DNA from: Chromera velia
Taxonomy: Eukaryota; Sar; Chromeraceae
NCBI GenBank assembly: GCA_018398765.1
Contig: JAHBMJ010001294.1
Span: 15,001-32,018, forward strand
Direction: 5' to 3'
DNA length: 17,018 bases
Program-made: the position numbers and the translations under genes
In this document: positions 1-10,200 of the stretch, piece by piece
Layout: every line of letters begins with the position of its first letter
How positions within the stretch are numbered: position 1 is the first letter of the stretch
The notes under the pieces: model-generated
Databases searched by the model: none
What the model was told of the DNA's origin: nothing
The model's input: only the letters and a program-made list of their open reading frames with translations

Positions 1-640
1 CCGGAGTTTTCGAGAGCCTCCTTGCGGCTGCTTCATTCGGCTGGTCTGGATTTTGTTTGTTCGTTGGGGGTGGAAGTGCTACAATACCCTGGTACCAGCG
101 GGCAGCAGCGATGGAGAGTTCAAGACACCGGCTCTCTCTTCTTTAAGGGCAGAGCTAGACATGCAGTTGTGAAAGAGGTCTGCACGCGGCAAGCGGGGGC
201 TATCGTTTCTTCACATTTCCCTCCTCTTGCCAAGCTCACCGCCCTTCAACAAGCTTTTTGCTCCTCTTATCGCATATTTGTATTTCTTCTTTGCAACAAA
301 TCCGCCTCTGGTCTCTACTCTTTTTCCGCCCTCCCTTGATCTGCTCTCACAGTAACCGACGGCTTTTTGTTCGGTTTCTTACGTCTGCTCTCATTTAACC
401 TACAAGGCGAAAGCAGTGCTCTGTCTGTTGAATATAGCGACCACAAGTTCTATGTACATGATTTTTATATTCGGTGTATTGATGATTTCATGCATAGACT
501 TTTTTCATATACTAAGTGGCTGGATGAAAGAGAATTCCTGCACTGCCTAGCTGAGCTGGAATCCACTAATTTAAATGATTATAACTATCCACTCCCTGGT
601 GCAAGTACATCCGAACTCTTCATCTGTAATAGTATTTGAT
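1..640 (+). other. Two open frames of unknown nature, no recognised gene
   Basis: One frame is open from the window edge to a stop at 337-339, and a second runs from about 367 to a stop at 637-639. Neither has a convincing ATG start, a domain I recognise, or a clear partner exon. The second has a plausible acceptor-like pyrimidine stretch ending in CAAG near 410, and its 75-residue tail contains acidic and aromatic residues that could be real coding (for example VEYSDHKFYVHDFYIRCIDD). It could be the last exon of a gene lying to the left, a transposon remnant, or chance. No function is assigned. Confidence 0.2.
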
Positions 641-796
641 CGCTTCTACGCTCGCATCCGGCCTGTTTCTTTAATGTCTGTCTCCCAATTCTAGAAAGTG
701 ATTAACTGATCAACTCCACCTGTGACTTAACAAACAACAACCATGCATGTATGTGCCACCCGGGAGCTTAGCGCTCCAACTGGGGTTAGGCATCCT

Positions 797-834
<38 letters not shown>

Positions 835-1777
835 TTGCAGAGAACTCGCATAGACCATGGGGAAATTGGTTAAAATGCTTTTCGGTGGATTGAGATAAGT
901 TGCTTCGGGGGGTAGCTCAGCTCTGCTGAGATCAGCCGAGAGGCACTAAGATCATACGCACTCGCATAACACATTTTTTCATTTTTGGGAGGGAGGGTCA
1001 CTTAGAGTTGCTTTTATCTGTTACGATGTTGCCCGAATTCTAAAATATGTCCTTCAAGGAACTCGCACGGAGCCGTGATCACACATACCTTAATTACCTC
1101 GCTCATGCGTGCCCCTCAAGTAACTCGTACGGAGTTGCAAAAGTGTATGCTCGCGCAGTCCCGAAAAGCATTCTTCGTGCACGTTGCCGTGGCCCCCGCC
1201 CCATACACCTGCACAAGACATGCCCAAGCCCCCGATGGTGCGCATCAATCAAATTTGCGGACCCCTTAAAGGGCCCCCCGAGGCACTCACCCAACTGGTT
1301 AATTGGGTGTATCTCGTTATATACTGATAGAAGTGAGTTCATGCGCGCGCTTTGTGCGCGGAAGCGCTTTATTGCAAGTCAACTCGACTTCGTCGGCGGC
1401 CGGCGCCCGGCCCGGTTTTAATTAATTGCGCGGCCGCGGCGCCTTTTTCACAATTTTTCAGCTAGCTGGTCCGAGTGACCGTAGTGATCGACTGCCCGGC
1501 AAGAATCCTTTGACTGTTCTATCTTCGGCGCCGAAGGCAACACAGAAATTCTCCGTGTAAGTCTGCTCTCCTTGATAGGCTGTGCAAGAGTGCTTCGAGA
1601 TCAAGGCTTCTGCGCGCGTCACTTCTCCTCTTGTAGAAGTCGCACTGCTTTTGAGTGTCTGTTGCTTTGATTGACTTCTTGACCCAACCTCTCCATACCC
1701 ACAAACAAGAGCAGCAAGAGGCTGCCTCAACGTGTCTGATTGTCGAGAGGAGAACAGCTGAAGAATAGACAGCGAGG
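641..1777. other. Gene-free stretch upstream of XAP5; GC-rich, possible promoter and 5' UTR
   Basis: No supported gene is seen. The stretch holds a (CTAA)n array (listed separately) and two imperfect 19-bp direct copies at 1054-1072 and 1116-1134 (17 of 19 bases match, core AACTCG-ACGGAG). A strongly CpG-rich segment runs from about 1340 to 1443 with short GC palindromes around an AATTAATT core. The position of the GC-rich block, 340-440 bp before the XAP5 start codon, would suit a promoter, but no TATA box or initiator could be fixed. 1444-1777 is probably the 5' UTR of the next gene. An in-frame TAG at 1766-1768 separates it from the coding region. Confidence 0.35.
797..833. repeat. (CTAA)n tetranucleotide microsatellite, about 9 units
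   Basis: Nine uninterrupted CTAA units are followed directly by CTTTGCAG. The array is perfect, so it is probably young or actively slipping. No gene is attached to it. Confidence 0.95.
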
Positions 1778-2976
1778 ATGTTGCAGAACGAATTGAAAAC
1801 GAACAAATCTGCTTTGCAGATGATCAACACCGCCGATGAAGGCAGGGCTTTGCGTTATCTGAAAAAGAGAAATGCGATGCTCGAGGAGGCGGAGAAGCGA
1901 AGGGAGGCGCTGGAGGAGGAAACGAAGAAGAGGAGATGGGGACAGATAGACTCAAAGTATCAAGGAGGAGTGGCAGATGATCTAGAGGAGGCCTTCAAGA
2001 AGGAGACTGTCGGTCTTGTTTCCGCAGAGGATTTCAAGAAGAAGAGAGAGGAATTGGTCCGCCTGAGAGAAGAGCGTGAGAAGAAGAGAGAGGAAGAAGA
2101 AGCAGCTGCAGCAGCTGCAGCCTCTTCTCGACCAAAGCTCAAGTTAGAGAGGCAGAAGAAGGCCAAGCTCTCTTTTGGAGAGGAGGCAGAGGATGACGGT
2201 ATGCACAACAAAGTGGCCAAATCCCTTGTGAAGAAAAAGGACTTCTCTCTCGGAAAGAACCCCGAGGTGGATACTGATTTCCTCCCTGATCGGCAGAGAG
2301 AGCAGCGACTGCGATCAGAGAGAGCCCGCCTGGTTGAGGAGTACAAGAACAACGTTGAGAAAGAGAAGGGAGAGATTCTCGAGATCACCTACTCCTACTG
2401 GGATGGATCGGGACACAGACGAAACCTCCGGATTGCGAAAGGATCCACGATTGGCCAGTTCCTCGAGGCTGCACGGAATGCGCTGGCAATGGACTTTGCA
2501 GAGGTCAGAACGGCCTTTCTCTTTCTTGATTTTTTCATTCACTATCTAGCTCTTTCTAACGGACTTGGGATCTCTTTCTCTTTCTTGAGTTTTTCATTCA
2601 TTGTCTCTTTCTGTCTGCATTTCTGATTTCGGCAACTAGCGGTGTTGTCCCTGGGTGTCATCCTCAACACGTATAATGCTTCGACACCTCTTTTGTTTCG
2701 CCTGAAATCTCCCTTTGTCGTGTCGGGCTTCGCAGAGTCAAAAGGAAGGAAGGAAGGAAGGAAGGAAGGAAGGTGAGGAATCGTCTTCGGCACACTGTTT
2801 CAGTTCTGTCACCCTCGCTCCACAGCACCACATCTCCTCGTGCAAAAACGGTACATCAAAAGCTGGGCGAAAAAAGGAAAAATCTGTGTGCCTGATTATC
2901 TGTTCGATTGTCCCGTTGGGAACGGAACCTCTTGCGTGTGTGTGTGTGTGTGCGTGTGCGCGCGCGCGGGTGCGTA

Positions 2977-3068
<92 letters not shown>

Positions 3069-3167
3069 GAGAGAGAGAGTGTACACGCATATCCATGTGT
3101 GAGAGAGAGAGAAGAGAGAGAGAAGAGAGAGAGAGTGTACACGCATATCCATGTGTGTGTGCCTGTT

Positions 3168-3204
<37 letters not shown>

Positions 3205-3837
3205 GCAGGTGCGTGCCCTTTCGGCTTCGGATCTGATGTACATCAAGGAAGATGTGATCCTTCCTCACCATGTCTCTTTCTACGAACTGATTCGATCGAA
3301 GGTCAGTTTCTGCCTCTCTTTCTGTCTGTCTGTCTGTCTGTCGGTCTATGTCTGTCTGTCTGTCTTTCTTTATTTCTTTCTTTCTTTCTTTCGCTCTCTC
3401 TCTCTCTGTCTCTTTTTTCTTTTTTTTTTCTTTCTTTCTCCCCCCCCCCCCCNNNNNNNNNNNNNNNNNNNNNNNNNNNNNNNNNNNNNNNNNNNNNNCC
3501 CCCCCCCCCCCCCCTCTCTCTCTCTGTGTCTCTGTGTGTGTGTGTGTGTGTGTGTGTCTGTCTGGCTGTCTCTCTTTCTCTCTCTCTCTCTTCTGTTTTT
3601 CCTCTTTTCTTTCCTTTCATCCTCCCTTCTCTGTCTTCTCTTTTCTTCTTTGCTTCCTTCCCTGATTCCTTCCTTTTTGTCTTCTTCCTTTCTTTTCTTT
3701 TCTTTTTTTCTTTTTTTCTTTTTTTCTTTCTTTCTTTCTTTCTTTATTTGTTTATTTCCCCTCCTTCCCTTCTTCCCTTCCTCTTTTTTTGCTCTCTCCT
3801 TCTTTCTGTTTTGTTTGCTTGCTTTCTTCCTTCCTTC

Positions 3838-3868
<31 letters not shown>

Positions 3869-3872
3869 TTTT

Positions 3873-3904
<32 letters not shown>

Positions 3905-4068
3905 GCTTTTTTTCTTCCTTTCTTTCTTTCTTTCTGTATTTATTTATTTATTTATTTCCCCCTCCTTCTTTCTTTATTTCCCCCTCCTTCCCTTCTTCCC
4001 TTCCTCTTTTTGTGCTCTCTCCTTCTTTCTGATTTGTTTGCTTGCTTTCTTCCTTCCTTCCTTCCTTC

Positions 4069-4099
<31 letters not shown>

Positions 4100-4514
4100 T
4101 CCTTTCTTTCTTTCTTTCTTTCTTTCTTTCCTTCCTTCCTTCCTTTCTTCCTTCCTTCGAGTACACTGACAATTTCACTTCATGGTGGGCGCAATTCAAT
4201 TACTGGCGCGTTTCCCTTCCCTTCTCTTCCTGCCTGCCTCTCTGTCTCTCTGTCTCTCTGGCTGGCTGGCTGGCTGGCTGGCTGGCTATCTGAGAATGAG
4301 GGAAAAGAAAGCAACATGCAGTCTCTCTGTCTGACTGGATGTGGATGTGGAGGTGTGTGCGGAGGAATGGATGCAGGCACGGGGGAAGTCGGGGCCCCTG
4401 TTTCATTTCGACGTCCACGACGACATCCGTTTGATGTCCGACACCCGAGTGGAGAAGGACGAGTCGCATGCGGGGAAGATCGTCGACAGGAAGTGGTCAG
4501 TCTGTCTGCCTGCC

Positions 4515-4562
<48 letters not shown>

Positions 4563-4763
4563 TGTGCATGAGTCTGTGTTGAATTCATCCTTTAATGAAG
4601 CAATTTCGGTTCTGAGAGAATGGGATCCGACTACCGCATTTTAGAGGCAGAAAGAAAGAGGGGAGGCAGGAGGGGGCAAATCGGCGCAAAGACAGACAGA
4701 CAGACGGACAGACAGACAGACAGGCAGGCAGGCAGGCAGACAGGCAGACAGACAGACACAGAC

Positions 4764-4799
<36 letters not shown>

Positions 4800-5071
4800 A
4801 GGCAGCCAGTCGGGCACGTCGCCTCGCAGACGAGCAGAGGGTGACCCCACCGACTCACAATGAGAATTATTAATGAAACCGGACTCTGGTGTTCGTTTCT
4901 TTGTGTGCATTACTCATTTCCTCACTTCTTTCTTTCACTGAGTGACTGGCTGAGTGCAGGTATGACCGCAACAAGCACATTTTCCCCGCGTCCCGATGGG
5001 AAGTGTACGATCCGAACAAGACCTTCGAGACCTACACTGTGCATGGAAGAGAAGTCAACGCGAAGAATTGA
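1778..5071 (+). CDS. XAP5: XAP5/FAM50 family nuclear protein, four exons, 349 aa
   Basis: The coding exons are 1778-2503, 3209-3301, 4377-4495 and 4960-5071. They sum to 1050 nt, giving 349 aa plus TGA. ATG 1778 is the first start after an in-frame TAG at 1766. Residues 1-200 are charged and probably helical, with a polyalanine patch near residue 110. The family signatures follow: [13 protein letters not shown] (from 160), [13 protein letters not shown] (from 203), [13 protein letters not shown] (exon 2), [16 protein letters not shown] (start of exon 3), [12 protein letters not shown], and [13 protein letters not shown] (exon 4). Length is close to human FAM50A (339 aa), and the exon 1/2 junction matches the human protein without a gap. 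Introns 1 and 2 are phase 0; intron 3 is phase 2 and splits the Trp codon. Family members are nuclear, linked to the spliceosome in animals and to clock or cilia-gene control in plants and green algae. The role here is inferred from family only. The gene looks intact. Confidence 0.96.
2504..3208 (+). other. XAP5 intron 1, packed with microsatellites
   Basis: The donor is GAG|GTCAGA and the acceptor TGTGCAG|GTG, both confirmed by protein continuity with the FAM50 family. Contents in order: an imperfect pyrimidine-rich duplication (about 2512-2625, CTCTTTCTTGA-TTTTTCATTCA units), (AAGG)n at 2743-2773, an alternating purine-pyrimidine TG/CG run at 2934-2968, (TC)n, (TG)n at about 2993-3046, (GA)n at 3047-3078, and a duplicated segment carrying GTGTACACGCATATCCATGT (near 3080 and near 3136). 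A (GTCT)n run at 3170-3204 abuts the acceptor and probably serves as its polypyrimidine tract. Confidence 0.9.
3302..4376 (+). other. XAP5 intron 2, about 1 kb pyrimidine tract with a tandem duplication
   Basis: The donor is AAG|GTCAGT and the acceptor GATGCAG|GCA. Nearly all of 3302-4160 is pyrimidine on the coding strand: (TCTG)n, (CTTT)n, poly-C on both sides of an assembly gap, then long (TTTC)n and (CCTT)n. A block starting at 3751 is repeated at 3973 with a 222-223 bp offset. A short non-repetitive island (about 4158-4215) is followed by (GGCT)n at 4258-4287. The 60 bases before the acceptor are G-rich with no pyrimidine tract, unlike introns 1 and 3. Confidence 0.9.
3453..3498. other. 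Assembly gap (46 N) flanked by poly-C
   Basis: The N run sits between C homopolymers of 13 or more bases on each side, inside XAP5 intron 2. The sequence is unknown here and the true length may differ from 46. Confidence 0.99.
4496..4959 (+). other. XAP5 intron 3 with TC, TG, GACA and GA arrays
   Basis: The donor is AAGTG|GTCAGT and the acceptor AGTGCAG|GTA, splitting a Trp codon between exons 3 and 4. Contents are (TC)n at about 4516-4545, (TG)n at 4545-4566, (GACA)n with GGCA variants at about 4690-4770, and (GA)n at about 4769-4797. A non-repetitive 160 bases lead to the acceptor. Confidence 0.9.
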
Positions 5072-5351
5072 TTTCGTGCTTCAGAGCTAGCGTGCACACG
5101 TAAAACTTCCATCGGCATAATGAAAAATCGAAGACAGCGGCTTCTTGGCTAGCTAGCTTCTTGGTTATGCAAGGATCAAGAATTCCACTGGTGTGCACTA
5201 GGGTGTGCACGTACTGTTTTCGACCATAGAATGGGTTGTGGTATTAGCGCTTCCTCTGATCAAACTCTTCAAAGTTTCAATTCTTTACTGTCCTTTTATC
5301 TTTTCATTATATAAGAATAAGATTCAAAGGTTTATAGAAGTCTACCAATGT
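5072..5351. other. XAP5 3' flank, no gene seen
   Basis: This is probably 3' UTR and spacer. I see no exact AATAAA signal; AT-rich candidates lie near 5120 and 5310-5330. No other feature is recognised. Confidence 0.5.
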
Positions 5352-5410
5352 TAGGGATAGCTATCGTATCGACATCGTATCGGTATCGAAGTATCGACTA
5401 GTATCGACTA
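5352..5410 (+). repeat. Left inverted terminus: TAGGGATAGC tip plus TATCG pentamers
   Basis: The sequence begins TAGGGATAGCTATCGTATCG and continues with about eight interrupted TATCG units to around 5416. Its reverse complement occurs at the other end, finishing at 12164, with the first 20 bases identical. TAGGG is a permitted hAT-type terminal pentamer (YARNG). The 8 bases outside (ACCAATGT here, TTTACGAT at the right end) do not match, so a single insertion bounded by the two ends is not proven. Confidence 0.7.
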
Positions 5411-6964
5411 TCGGTTCTTTCTCGAGCGGCCGAGTATTGGTTAGTACTAGTATCAGCCTGCTTAGAGCTTGTGAAAGACTAGCTGGGCTACTATGTGGTA
5501 AGGCACGCGCCGGGCCGGGCCTCGGTGCTTGAAGACCGGACGCGGCCGGGCCCAGTAACGCGTATATACCGTCCCCAACCGGCTCTATGCATATACGGAG
5601 CCGGCTCACTGAATTCAGCCTCAGCGGCCGACTTGGCTTCAAGACAGGACTACATGTATACTGCATCCGATCTAATAGAGCTTCATCACTTCCATTTTGT
5701 GAATAAAACCGCTTCTGGACAATCAAAGTATCATAACAGCCAGAAGGGGAAAAAACAAGGTAAGGTGTGGGCATATTATAAACGTCAGGCGGATAGAAAT
5801 TTCGTCTCCTCAGCATGCAGAGTTGCTTGACCCGTTGTTGTCCTGTCGGAGTTGGCTCACAGGCCAACGTCCAAACAGCTTAAGGACAGTAGTCTAAGAA
5901 TCGTCTTTCCACAGTGTTGTCTCTTCTTTTTGTGCCGTCTTGGAGCTTTAGGAGTGACCAGATCGACCAGGATGTTAACATAGGCGAACTGAGATTCGTA
6001 AAGGTCAGTCACGAGTGAGGTCACTATCATTTGGTGATATCCATACTCTGCCATTGAAGCTTGTCACTTTACCATTGATGTTCATGGATATTCAACCACT
6101 GAACATACCTCTGATGACCTCATCTTGTACAAAAGCTTACCACTTGGCGACTCGCTGCTCAAATTTGAATCCGCTGCTCGTTTTTCGACATTGACCTAGC
6201 TTCCAGCAACGGTTCGGTCTTCACATCCTGTGAATTATAAAACACACACCAGGACCGTCTATCTGTTTCCCTGTAGGAACCTTTGTAGTCCAACATGTTT
6301 GTCTTGGTCTCCTAATATCGCAAAAAGAACTGGATTTATCTAGGGATTTGCCCTCCCTGGAATGACCGGTGAGTTTGTCACTTGTGCCCGCTCCACAGAG
6401 GAAGGAGAAGGCTTCCCCAAAGTCTAGAAAGCTAAGGAGTGTCTCACCATGGATGTATTCCACCAAATTATTGCAGCTTTGAAGTCTCAGATAGCCGTTT
6501 TGCGTATTGGTTGATTTTCATGGAGATGCACACACATACAGATAAGCATACAGACTGTTGCACACTATCAGACCTTTAACCTCAATTTTCTCTTCACTCC
6601 GCTCGCTGAGTATCAACCACCACGTCGCTCAAGAGAGTCTAACCTAAGCTGCTTGCTGCGTAGCTTGTTTTTTCTTTCTTCTTTGTGCTGCAAATCTACA
6701 TGGTTCCTTCGTGAGTGCAGAATAGCATAAGAATGTCTGCGTTTTGCTCTAAATTTTGTATGCATTCACTTGCACTTGGGTGATTTTAGCACATACATCA
6801 GAATAAAATCGAGTCTAACAGTTTGTGTCTGGCATGAGATTTCTAAGAACGACGTGTTGATGAAGTCATTGTCAATCTCATGATGTGTTGACTTTTTTTA
6901 AGGGGGGGGTTAGGGGGGCGAAGCCCTCCTTATAGTTTGGTATAGTTTGGCCATAGGGGTATAT
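5411..6964. other. Gene-poor stretch between the TATCG terminus and the LTR element
   Basis: No gene can be supported. The first 300 bases are GC-rich with a CCGGCTC...GAGCCGG inverted pair at 5578-5603. The rest is of ordinary composition. Short open frames on both strands lack recognisable domains. Near the end (6900-6945) are G runs and a GGGC-GAA-GCCC mini-hairpin related to the G-run repeats at 10211 and 11844. Confidence 0.4.
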
Positions 6965-6969
6965 CCTCC

Positions 6970-7289
6970 TGTCAGCTGCACACGGGGCTATCGTGCTAGG
7001 TAACTACAAGGCTAGCAGTGTGGTGGGCTAGACAGAGAGATTCCTGAACAGACATTCTTAGAGGGAGTTCCGTCTTAGAGTTTCTGATAGCAACCACTCA
7101 TGCCAATCATACTGCTTCCAAAGCTTTTTCTGCTTGGCACAGAACAAATGCATCACTTTGTGTATCGATCACTGATTCTGTGTACCGACGCACGCGTTCC
7201 TCAATCCCGCGCCCATACTCCGTGCGAGTAGCCCGTCAAGCGACTGAGTCTCCCGCCAGCCAGAGGCGGCGCCTCGTACAGGCCCTACA
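6970..7289 (-). repeat. Left LTR (320 bp; 3' LTR if the element is minus-strand)
   Basis: It aligns to the right LTR with no insertions or deletions and 10 substitutions. It starts TGTCAGCTGCACAC and ends GGCCCTACA. The adjoining inner sequence, read on the minus strand, ends AAGCGGGCAGA, a weak purine-rich candidate for a polypurine tract. Confidence 0.93.
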
Positions 7290-9880
7290 TCTGCCCGCTT
7301 GCCAAGGCCAACGTCCACGCTCGGCTCACACTCTCACTCACACATAAAAAACACACGCTTCACCATCTCACCCTACACATCCCTACAGCTGCCCGCTTAT
7401 TGGGTGGGTAGGGTGGGCAAAACGATCACACCACACATACCATCATACACAAACCGAAAGAACATAATTAAAAGAGCAAACAGTGACCCCAGAGCGCCAA
7501 ACAATAGCTGAGGCCCAACTCTTCTACAACATCACAGCACGCGCCACCTGCTTGCGCTGAGGACTGTGATGCATGCGCTTACTCTTCTGAACAGGGCTTA
7601 GCCACACATGCTCACCTCAGGCCTGTCCCAATGCGCAAGCCGAGTTGCATGACCGCTGCTAATAATGTGCAGCTACATGCACCTTCACACACTTCCATTC
7701 GTTCGTTCGTTCTCTTGACTCTTCGGGTTGACTGCGATCACACACGTGCAAATGCGGTCGCCAACGGTGCACGCTTTGCTACGATCATGCTGAGGCGCGA
7801 CCTCAGGCTTCAGCTTTCTTTGCTCTGCTCTGCACTTCTCACACTATCACTGACTGATCCTGGCAAGACAGGGGTCATCACAGTACATTGACTCAAGATC
7901 ATACAGGAGTCTGGTATCGCGACTGCACAGTGTATCAAAAGACATATAAGAGACGCCAACCGTCCGCCGTCAGACGATACCAACCCCCCTCATTCTTTTC
8001 CTCACAGCGACTTCACGCAATGTGTCGAGAATGTCTGAATGACCAGGTGGTTTCAGCCACCCTATGATCACCTCTTCCTTCTCTGCTTCACACAGCGACT
8101 ACCTGCCTCTCTACAGAGACCGCCCTCCTCACTACTGAATCTGTGCCCCAAACTGCACACCAGATTCAAAACATGAATGCTCAGGAGACTCCCTCTTGCG
8201 AGGTGACCCTTCAAGAACATAGGTCGACATGACCAGAAAATCATTCATGTCAGTGTCTGCCTCAAGCACATGAACACTCATAGAGAGATCACATACAAGA
8301 GAGTAAGAGACAAAGACAAGGGCCTCCCTGAAGCGCGTCATGATTTCTGATCTCACATGGGCTTCCTCCTTCCCGCTGTGTCAAGACACACCTTTCTTTG
8401 ATCACAGTTTCTCACTCAGACATTCCGATCGTTTTTCTTTTTCTTTCGGCGTTTCTTTCATGATACTCAATTCTTAATCAACTCGTCAACTATTACACAA
8501 TTACACGTATACAACATTCATGAGCCATCAAGAATAACGACAAATGCATAGAAATTGTGTAGGGTGCGACCCCACTACAATTAACAGTCTCTTTTCTTCT
8601 CACGCTTCTCATTTGCTGCGTCAGCACTATGGTCACTCACTCTGCACTCTCTACTCCACTCTTACTCTTTCTCAATACGAAGACAACAGACGTACAGAGA
8701 CAGCCAGAGAAGCAACACACCAACATTCACCCTGCATGAATCCCAGCTGAAGTCATCAGTCCCCAGGCGGCCGTGCCCAAGCACTGAAGACATGCAGCCT
8801 CTCCTTTCCCTACCCCACTGTCATTCCCAACACGAAGTCACTTCTCTTCTTCTCCTGATTGCCTCTTCTTACTTTGTGTTTGTATCTCTTCTCTTCGACA
8901 ATCTCTTCTCGCTACAATAAACCACCAGTCTCCTCACCTTCAACCTCCTTTCCTTCCTCTCCCCTTCTTTCCTTTTCTCTCTTTCCTTCCCAACTGCCGT
9001 GGCCCTCATAATTCATTCCCACCATGAAGATACAATACAGTCAGGATGTACAGAGAGATACAATCAGACATACCAGCCACCAGACCCAACCACCTCAACA
9101 CACTCTCTTTTTCACTTCTCACCCTCACGCCCATTCCTTCCTCCCCCCAAAACAAATTTTCCAACTTCAACACACAACCAAAAGAAAACAATCCAATAAT
9201 TCACTGACTTGAAGATGTGCAGCTGCCACGGTGCCCCCATGGCACAACTGAGCGTTTGGAAACGCGGCACAGATGATTGCAAACAAAGACGGAGAAGGCC
9301 ACACACCTTCAGTCACCATTCAGTCACCACAACCAACCTTCCACTTCATAAGATGCCCTTCCTCCTTCCATCCCAAACAGCTCACAGAACAAAACAACCA
9401 AGAACATCTCCTCCATCACCTGGGCGCGTTCCTTGTAGGCCTGGACACCTCGTTCTTCATTGCAGCACAATCGGCAGAGACGGCAGTCAGTCAGTCACTT
9501 CAGTCAATCAGACTGAATGGTCTCCCTCCTCAAGCTCGTCCTTCTGGACCCTCATCTCCAGCGGGCCAGCAACCTTGAGTTCCGAGGACTCCCTCAAGAC
9601 AAAGAGAACAGAAAGAAACACCACGCTCCATCACATCTGGAAGAGAGTCTCGGGTCCACCACAAATTTTGACTCAAGAACAAATAACACAAAGGAGACGA
9701 AATCTCTCTTCCTTCAACGAATTTTTCCACTAACGAACTGGCACTGCACTCTTGTCAGTACAAGCCTTACGTACAGTGATGAAGATTCTCTGTCCGGCCT
9801 GACTGTTCGTCAATACAACAAAGTTTGCGATCCATACCATATCTGCCTCCCTGTATTACCAGAAGCTCTGCTAACCAATC
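7290..9880 (-). other. Internal region of the LTR element, no recognisable coding
   Basis: Scattered short open frames exist on both strands, the longest 174 codons at 9209-9733 on the plus strand. None shows a retroelement motif. By eye the plus strand is rich in C, A and T and poor in G over long stretches (for example 8940-9200), so the presumed transcript strand is G-rich. A short (TTCG)n run lies near 7697-7711. The lack of coding sequence and the size place this among large non-autonomous LTR derivatives. Confidence 0.75.
9865..9877 (-). other. Putative tRNA primer binding site of the LTR element
   Basis: Reading the minus strand from the right LTR's inner edge, three bases (GAT) precede TGGTTAGCAGAGC. 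Eukaryotic initiator tRNA-Met primer sites usually read TGGTAGCAGAG or, in plants, TGGTATCAGAGC. This differs from the former by one extra T. Spacing and sequence fit a degenerate primer site and set the element's direction. Confidence 0.6.
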
Positions 9881-10200
9881 TGTCAGCTGTGTACGGGGCT
9901 ATCGTGCTAGGTAACTACGAGGCTAGCAGTGTGGTGGGCTAGACAGAGAGATTCCTGAACAGACATTCTTAGAGGGAGTTCCGTCTTAGAGTTTCTGATA
10001 GCAACCACTCATGCCAATCATACTGCTTCCAGAGCTTTTTCTGCTTAGCACAGAACAAATGCATCACTTTGTGTATCGATCACTGATTCTGTGCACCGAC
10101 GCACACGTTTCTCAATCCCACGCCCATACTCCGTGCGAGTAGCCCGTCAAGCGACTGAGTCTCCCGCCAGCCAGAGGCGGCGCCTCGTACAGGCCCTACA
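9881..10200 (-). repeat. Right LTR (320 bp; 5' LTR if the element is minus-strand)
   Basis: It is the partner of the left LTR, with the same TG...CA ends and the same length. It is followed at once by the CCTCC target duplicate. Confidence 0.93.

Noticed and set aside
797-833. Telomere-like or CRISPR-like array
   Set aside because: The CTAA array is a plain tetranucleotide microsatellite with no spacers. The 33-bp repeat at 12348 also lacks a repeat-spacer pattern.
904-965. tRNA-like head (GGGGGGTAGCTCAG) possibly marking a tRNA gene or SINE
   Set aside because: There is a box-A-like start, but no anticodon arm, no GGTTCRANYCC box B, and no closing acceptor stem. The T-rich run that follows is weak support.
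2738-4582. Very long open frames of Ser/Leu/Phe/Cys/Val or His/Thr repeats on both strands
   Set aside because: They are translations of microsatellites inside XAP5 introns, cross the N gap, and contain the true exons in the correct frame only as short islands.
5857-6466. Two minus-strand open frames (65 and 81 codons) with ordinary-looking composition
   Set aside because: Both are short, have no domain match I can name, and no splice links between them or to a neighbour could be supported.
9209-9733. 174-codon open frame inside the LTR element
   Set aside because: It has no recognisable domain, a Ser/Thr/Pro/Arg-rich composition typical of a G-poor strand, and lies on the strand opposite to the inferred element direction.
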